From Agrobacterium tumefaciens (GTDB taxonomy: Bacteria; Pseudomonadota; Alphaproteobacteria; Rhizobiales; Rhizobiaceae): a stretch of DNA of 64,000 nt. The first letter of the stretch is position 1, and each line of letters begins with the position of its first letter. Of this stretch, positions 61,343 through 64,000 are shown piece after piece. The translations under genes and the position numbers were made by a program. The stretch is taken from NCBI GenBank assembly GCA_017744915.1, contig JAGIAH010000007.1:62001-126000 (forward strand). Direction: 5' to 3'. The notes under the pieces are model-generated. The model was not told the origin of the DNA and searched no databases. It worked only from the letters and a program-made list of their open reading frames with translations.

Positions 61343-64000
61343 ATGAACTTTTCCGCATGGTCAATCCGTAACCCGATTGCGCCGCTGCTCGGCTTCGCGC
61401 TTTTGATTATCCTCGGCATGCAGGCGTTCAACACCCTGCCTATCACCCGTTTTCCGAACATCGACGTTCCCGTCGTGGCCGTCACCGTGACCCAGAGCGG
61501 CGCTTCGCCCTCCGAGCTGGAAATGCAGGTGACGAAGGAGATCGAGGATGCCGTCGCCGCCATCAGCGGCGTCGACGAAATCCAGTCCACCGTGGTCGAC
61601 GGCCAGTCGACGACGACGGTCGTCTTCCGCATCGAAAAGCCGACGGAAGAGGCGGTTCAGGACACCAAGGACGCCATCGACAAGATCCGCAGCGATCTGC
61701 CCGCCGATATCGAAGTGCCGGTCGTCAGCAAGATCGACGTCGAGGGACAGGCGATCCAGACCTTTGCCGTCTCCTCGCCGAACATGACGCTGGAAGAACT
61801 GTCCTGGTTCGTGGATGACACGATCAAGCGTTCGCTGCAGGGCCAGTCCGGCATCGGCAAGGTCGACCGTTATGGCGGCGCCGACCGCGAGGTGCGCGTG
61901 TCGCTGAGCCCCGAAAAGCTCGACGCCTATGGCATCACCGCCACCGAAGTGAACAGCCAGCTGCGCGGCACCAATATCGACCTCGGTTCCGGCCGCGGCC
62001 AGGTGGGCGGCAACGAGCAGACGATCCGCACGCTCGGCGACACACGCGATGTGAGCCAGCTTGCCAACACCACGATCGCGCTTTCCAACGGCCGTTTCGT
62101 CAAGCTTTCCGAGCTCGGCACGGTCACCGACACCTATCAGGAACAGAAGTCCTTCTCGCGGTTCAACGGCAACCCCGCCGTCACCTTCGCGGTCTTCCGC
62201 TCCAAGGGTGCGAGCGAGGTCTCGGTCGCCGAAACCGTGGCGGCGAGCCTCGAACAGGTGCGCAAGGCCCATCCTGATGTCTCGATAGAGATGGTCGATG
62301 ATGCGGTCTATTTCACCTATGGCAACTACAAGGCGGCGCTCGACACGCTGATCGAAGGCGCGATCCTCGCCGTCATCGTGGTCCTGCTCTTCCTGCGCAA
62401 CTGGCGCGCAACCCTGATTGCCGCAGTTGCCCTGCCGCTCTCCGCGATCCCGACCTTCTGGATCATGGATATCATGGGCTTCTCGCTCAACCTCGTCAGC
62501 TTCCTCGCGTTGACCCTCGCCACGGGTATTCTCGTGGATGACGCCATCGTGGAAATCGAGAACATCGCCCGCCACATCAAGATGGGCAAGACGCCCTATC
62601 GCGCGGCACTGGAAGCAGCGGACGAAATCGGCCTCGCCGTCATCGCCACCAGCTTTACCATCATCGCCGTCTTCGTGCCGGTGTCCTTCATGCCCGGCAT
62701 TCCCGGCCAGTACTTCATCCAGTTCGGTCTCACCGTCGCCTTCTCGGTGTTCTTCTCGCTGGCAGTGGCCCGCCTCATCACGCCGCTGATGGCGGCCTAT
62801 CTGATGCGCGCCGAAGACGCGATGGACGACCACCACGACAATGACAGCCGGCTGATGAAGGCCTATACGCGCATGGTCACCGCCACCACCCGCAAATGGT
62901 GGGCGCGGTATCTCACGCTGCTCGGCGCGATTGCCTTCCTCGTCGCCTCCGTCATGCTTCTGGCCCAGGTGCCGGGCAGCTTCCTGCCGCCGGATGATGC
63001 CTCACGCGTCACGCTTTCGGTGGAACTGCCGCCCAATGCGACGCTTGACGAAACCGATCGCACGACGACGCAGATCTATCATGCGCTGCGTGACATCAAC
63101 GGCGTCGAAAGCGTCTTCATCCTCGGCGGCGCCTCGCCCAAGGGCGACCTGGAGCTGCGCCGTGCCACCGTCAACGTCATCCTGCAGCATATCGACCATT
63201 CGCTGCTCAAGCTGGTGGTCAACAAGGGTCTCGGCTCCATTCCGCTCATCGGCCAATATCTGCCGAAGGTGGAGGAAAAGGGCCGTACACGTCCGCAATG
63301 GGATGTGGAGCGGGATATTTTTGCCCAGGTGCGCGGCATTCCGGATGTCCGCATCATCAAGCTCAACGACCGCGCGGAACGCGAGTTGTCCTTCAACTTC
63401 CTCTCCACCAACGAGAAGGATCTGAACGACGCCGTCGGCATTCTTGAAAGCCGCCTGCGCGCCTCGCCCATCCTCGCCAACGTCAGCTCGGAAGGTGCTC
63501 TGCCCCGTCCCGAACTGCAGATCCGCCCGCGCAAGGATGAAATCGCCCGCCTCGGCATCACGCCGCAGCAGATTTCGCAGACCGTGCGTGTCGCCACCAT
63601 CGGCGATATCGATGCGCAGCTGACGAAGATCTCGCTGGATGACAGGCAGATCCCGATCCGCGTGCAAGCTTCGCTCGATACCCGCCGCGATCTCGCCACC
63701 ATCCGCGCGCTGAAGATCAAGACCGCTTCCGGGTCGCTGGTGCCGCTCTACAGCGTCGCCGATATCGACTATTCGGAAGGTCCAAGCTCGATCAAGCGCA
63801 ACGACCGCAACCGCGTCGTCTCCATCGGCTCCGACGTGCCCTTCGGCACGGCGCTCGATACATCGACGGCCGAATTCAAGCGCATCGTGTCGGAAACCGA
63901 CCTGCCGGCAAGCGTCCGCCTTGCCGAAAGCGGCGACGCCAAGGTGCAGGGCGAAATGCAGCAGGGCTTCGTCAACGCCATGCTGCTTGGCCTGATGCTG
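61343..64000 (+). CDS. RND efflux pump permease (HAE1/AcrB family), 5' part
   Basis: 886 codons are present and the frame runs off the window; complete proteins have about 1,030-1,050 residues. TM1 and the porter domain start are NPIAPLLGFALLIILGMQAF and ITRFPNIDVPVVAVTVTQSGASPSELEMQVT. The central TM region contains FLALTLATGILVDDAIVEIEN, with the Asp pair on TM4 used for proton relay. Smaller-substrate HAE1 subgroup is likely. It operates with the adaptor encoded 13 bases upstream. Confidence 0.93.
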   Translation, partial: MNFSAWSIRNPIAPLLGFALLIILGMQAFNTLPITRFPNIDVPVVAVTVTQSGASPSELEMQVTKEIEDAVAAISGVDEIQSTVVDGQSTTTVVFRIEKPTEEAVQDTKDAIDKIRSDLPADIEVPVVSKIDVEGQAIQTFAVSSPNMTLEELSWFVDDTIKRSLQGQSGIGKVDRYGGADREVRVSLSPEKLDAYGITATEVNSQLRGTNIDLGSGRGQVGGNEQTIRTLGDTRDVSQLANTTIALSNGRFVKLSELGTVTDTYQEQKSFSRFNGNPAVTFAVFRSKGASEVSVAETVAASLEQVRKAHPDVSIEMVDDAVYFTYGNYKAALDTLIEGAILAVIVVLLFLRNWRATLIAAVALPLSAIPTFWIMDIMGFSLNLVSFLALTLATGILVDDAIVEIENIARHIKMGKTPYRAALEAADEIGLAVIATSFTIIAVFVPVSFMPGIPGQYFIQFGLTVAFSVFFSLAVARLITPLMAAYLMRAEDAMDDHHDNDSRLMKAYTRMVTATTRKWWARYLTLLGAIAFLVASVMLLAQVPGSFLPPDDASRVTLSVELPPNATLDETDRTTTQIYHALRDINGVESVFILGGASPKGDLELRRATVNVILQHIDHSLLKLVVNKGLGSIPLIGQYLPKVEEKGRTRPQWDVERDIFAQVRGIPDVRIIKLNDRAERELSFNFLSTNEKDLNDAVGILESRLRASPILANVSSEGALPRPELQIRPRKDEIARLGITPQQISQTVRVATIGDIDAQLTKISLDDRQIPIRVQASLDTRRDLATIRALKIKTASGSLVPLYSVADIDYSEGPSSIKRNDRNRVVSIGSDVPFGTALDTSTAEFKRIVSETDLPASVRLAESGDAKVQGEMQQGFVNAMLLGLML

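Noticed and set aside
59887-61632. 581-residue minus-strand ORF
   Set aside because: It lies opposite the RND adaptor and pump genes, has shadow-type composition and no domain. High GC makes long antisense frames common here.
61361-62836. 491-residue minus-strand ORF, rich in Asp, Glu, Arg and His
   Set aside because: Antisense shadow of the RND pump, which has clear family motifs on the plus strand.

Overview
The window is chromosomal DNA of a member of the Rhizobiaceae, most likely Agrobacterium. The best evidence is the sugar-sensing block chvE-gguA-gguB-gguC with the divergent LysR gene gbpR, an arrangement known from Agrobacterium. Rhizobial flagellin signatures, RIME-like intergenic palindromes and high coding GC agree with this. 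All assignments come from reading the sequence and its translations; no database search was possible.

Layout. 1-3.5 kb: end of an alpha-E protein gene, a transglutaminase, and small enzyme genes (methyltransferase, acetyltransferase, VOC protein, atypical histidine phosphatase). 3.7-10 kb: the ChvE/Ggu sugar system. 10-11.6 kb: a J-domain-like protein, a small membrane protein and a MarR regulator. 12.1-31.9 kb: a 19.75-kb genomic island in the 3' end of tRNA-Arg(CCG). It is bounded by a 46-bp direct repeat, carries an integrase at its left end, and has paired arm-type repeats inside both ends. 32-39 kb: an EamA exporter with a LysR regulator, a lipoprotein, a chemoreceptor, and an MFS/flavin-reductase operon behind a SoxR-type box. 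39.6-50 kb: a polysaccharide region (glycosyltransferases, Tat-exported GH10 hydrolase, WecG-type transferase, Wzz-type protein, phosphohexomutase). 50-51.7 kb: truncated haemoglobin, DUF423 and DUF2325 genes. 51.8-59.6 kb: a pyrimidine catabolism and uptake cluster with a RutR-like regulator and operator. 60.1-64 kb: an RND efflux pair, cut by the window end.

The island has two parts. The left two thirds (about 12.4-24.5 kb) has moderate GC and carries three recombinases of different types, a long flagellin with a duplicated central domain, a HEPN-like protein, a HUH Rep-like protein, an AAA+ ATPase module next to copies of a 19-bp palindrome, and several unassigned genes. The right third (24.8-31.7 kb) is clearly AT-richer. 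It encodes an overlapping set of an N6-adenine methyltransferase, a PD-(D/E)XK nuclease-methyltransferase fusion and a C5-cytosine methyltransferase, followed by a SIR2-like DUF4917 protein. This looks like a composite restriction-modification/abortive-infection locus and is the best candidate for an undescribed system in the window.
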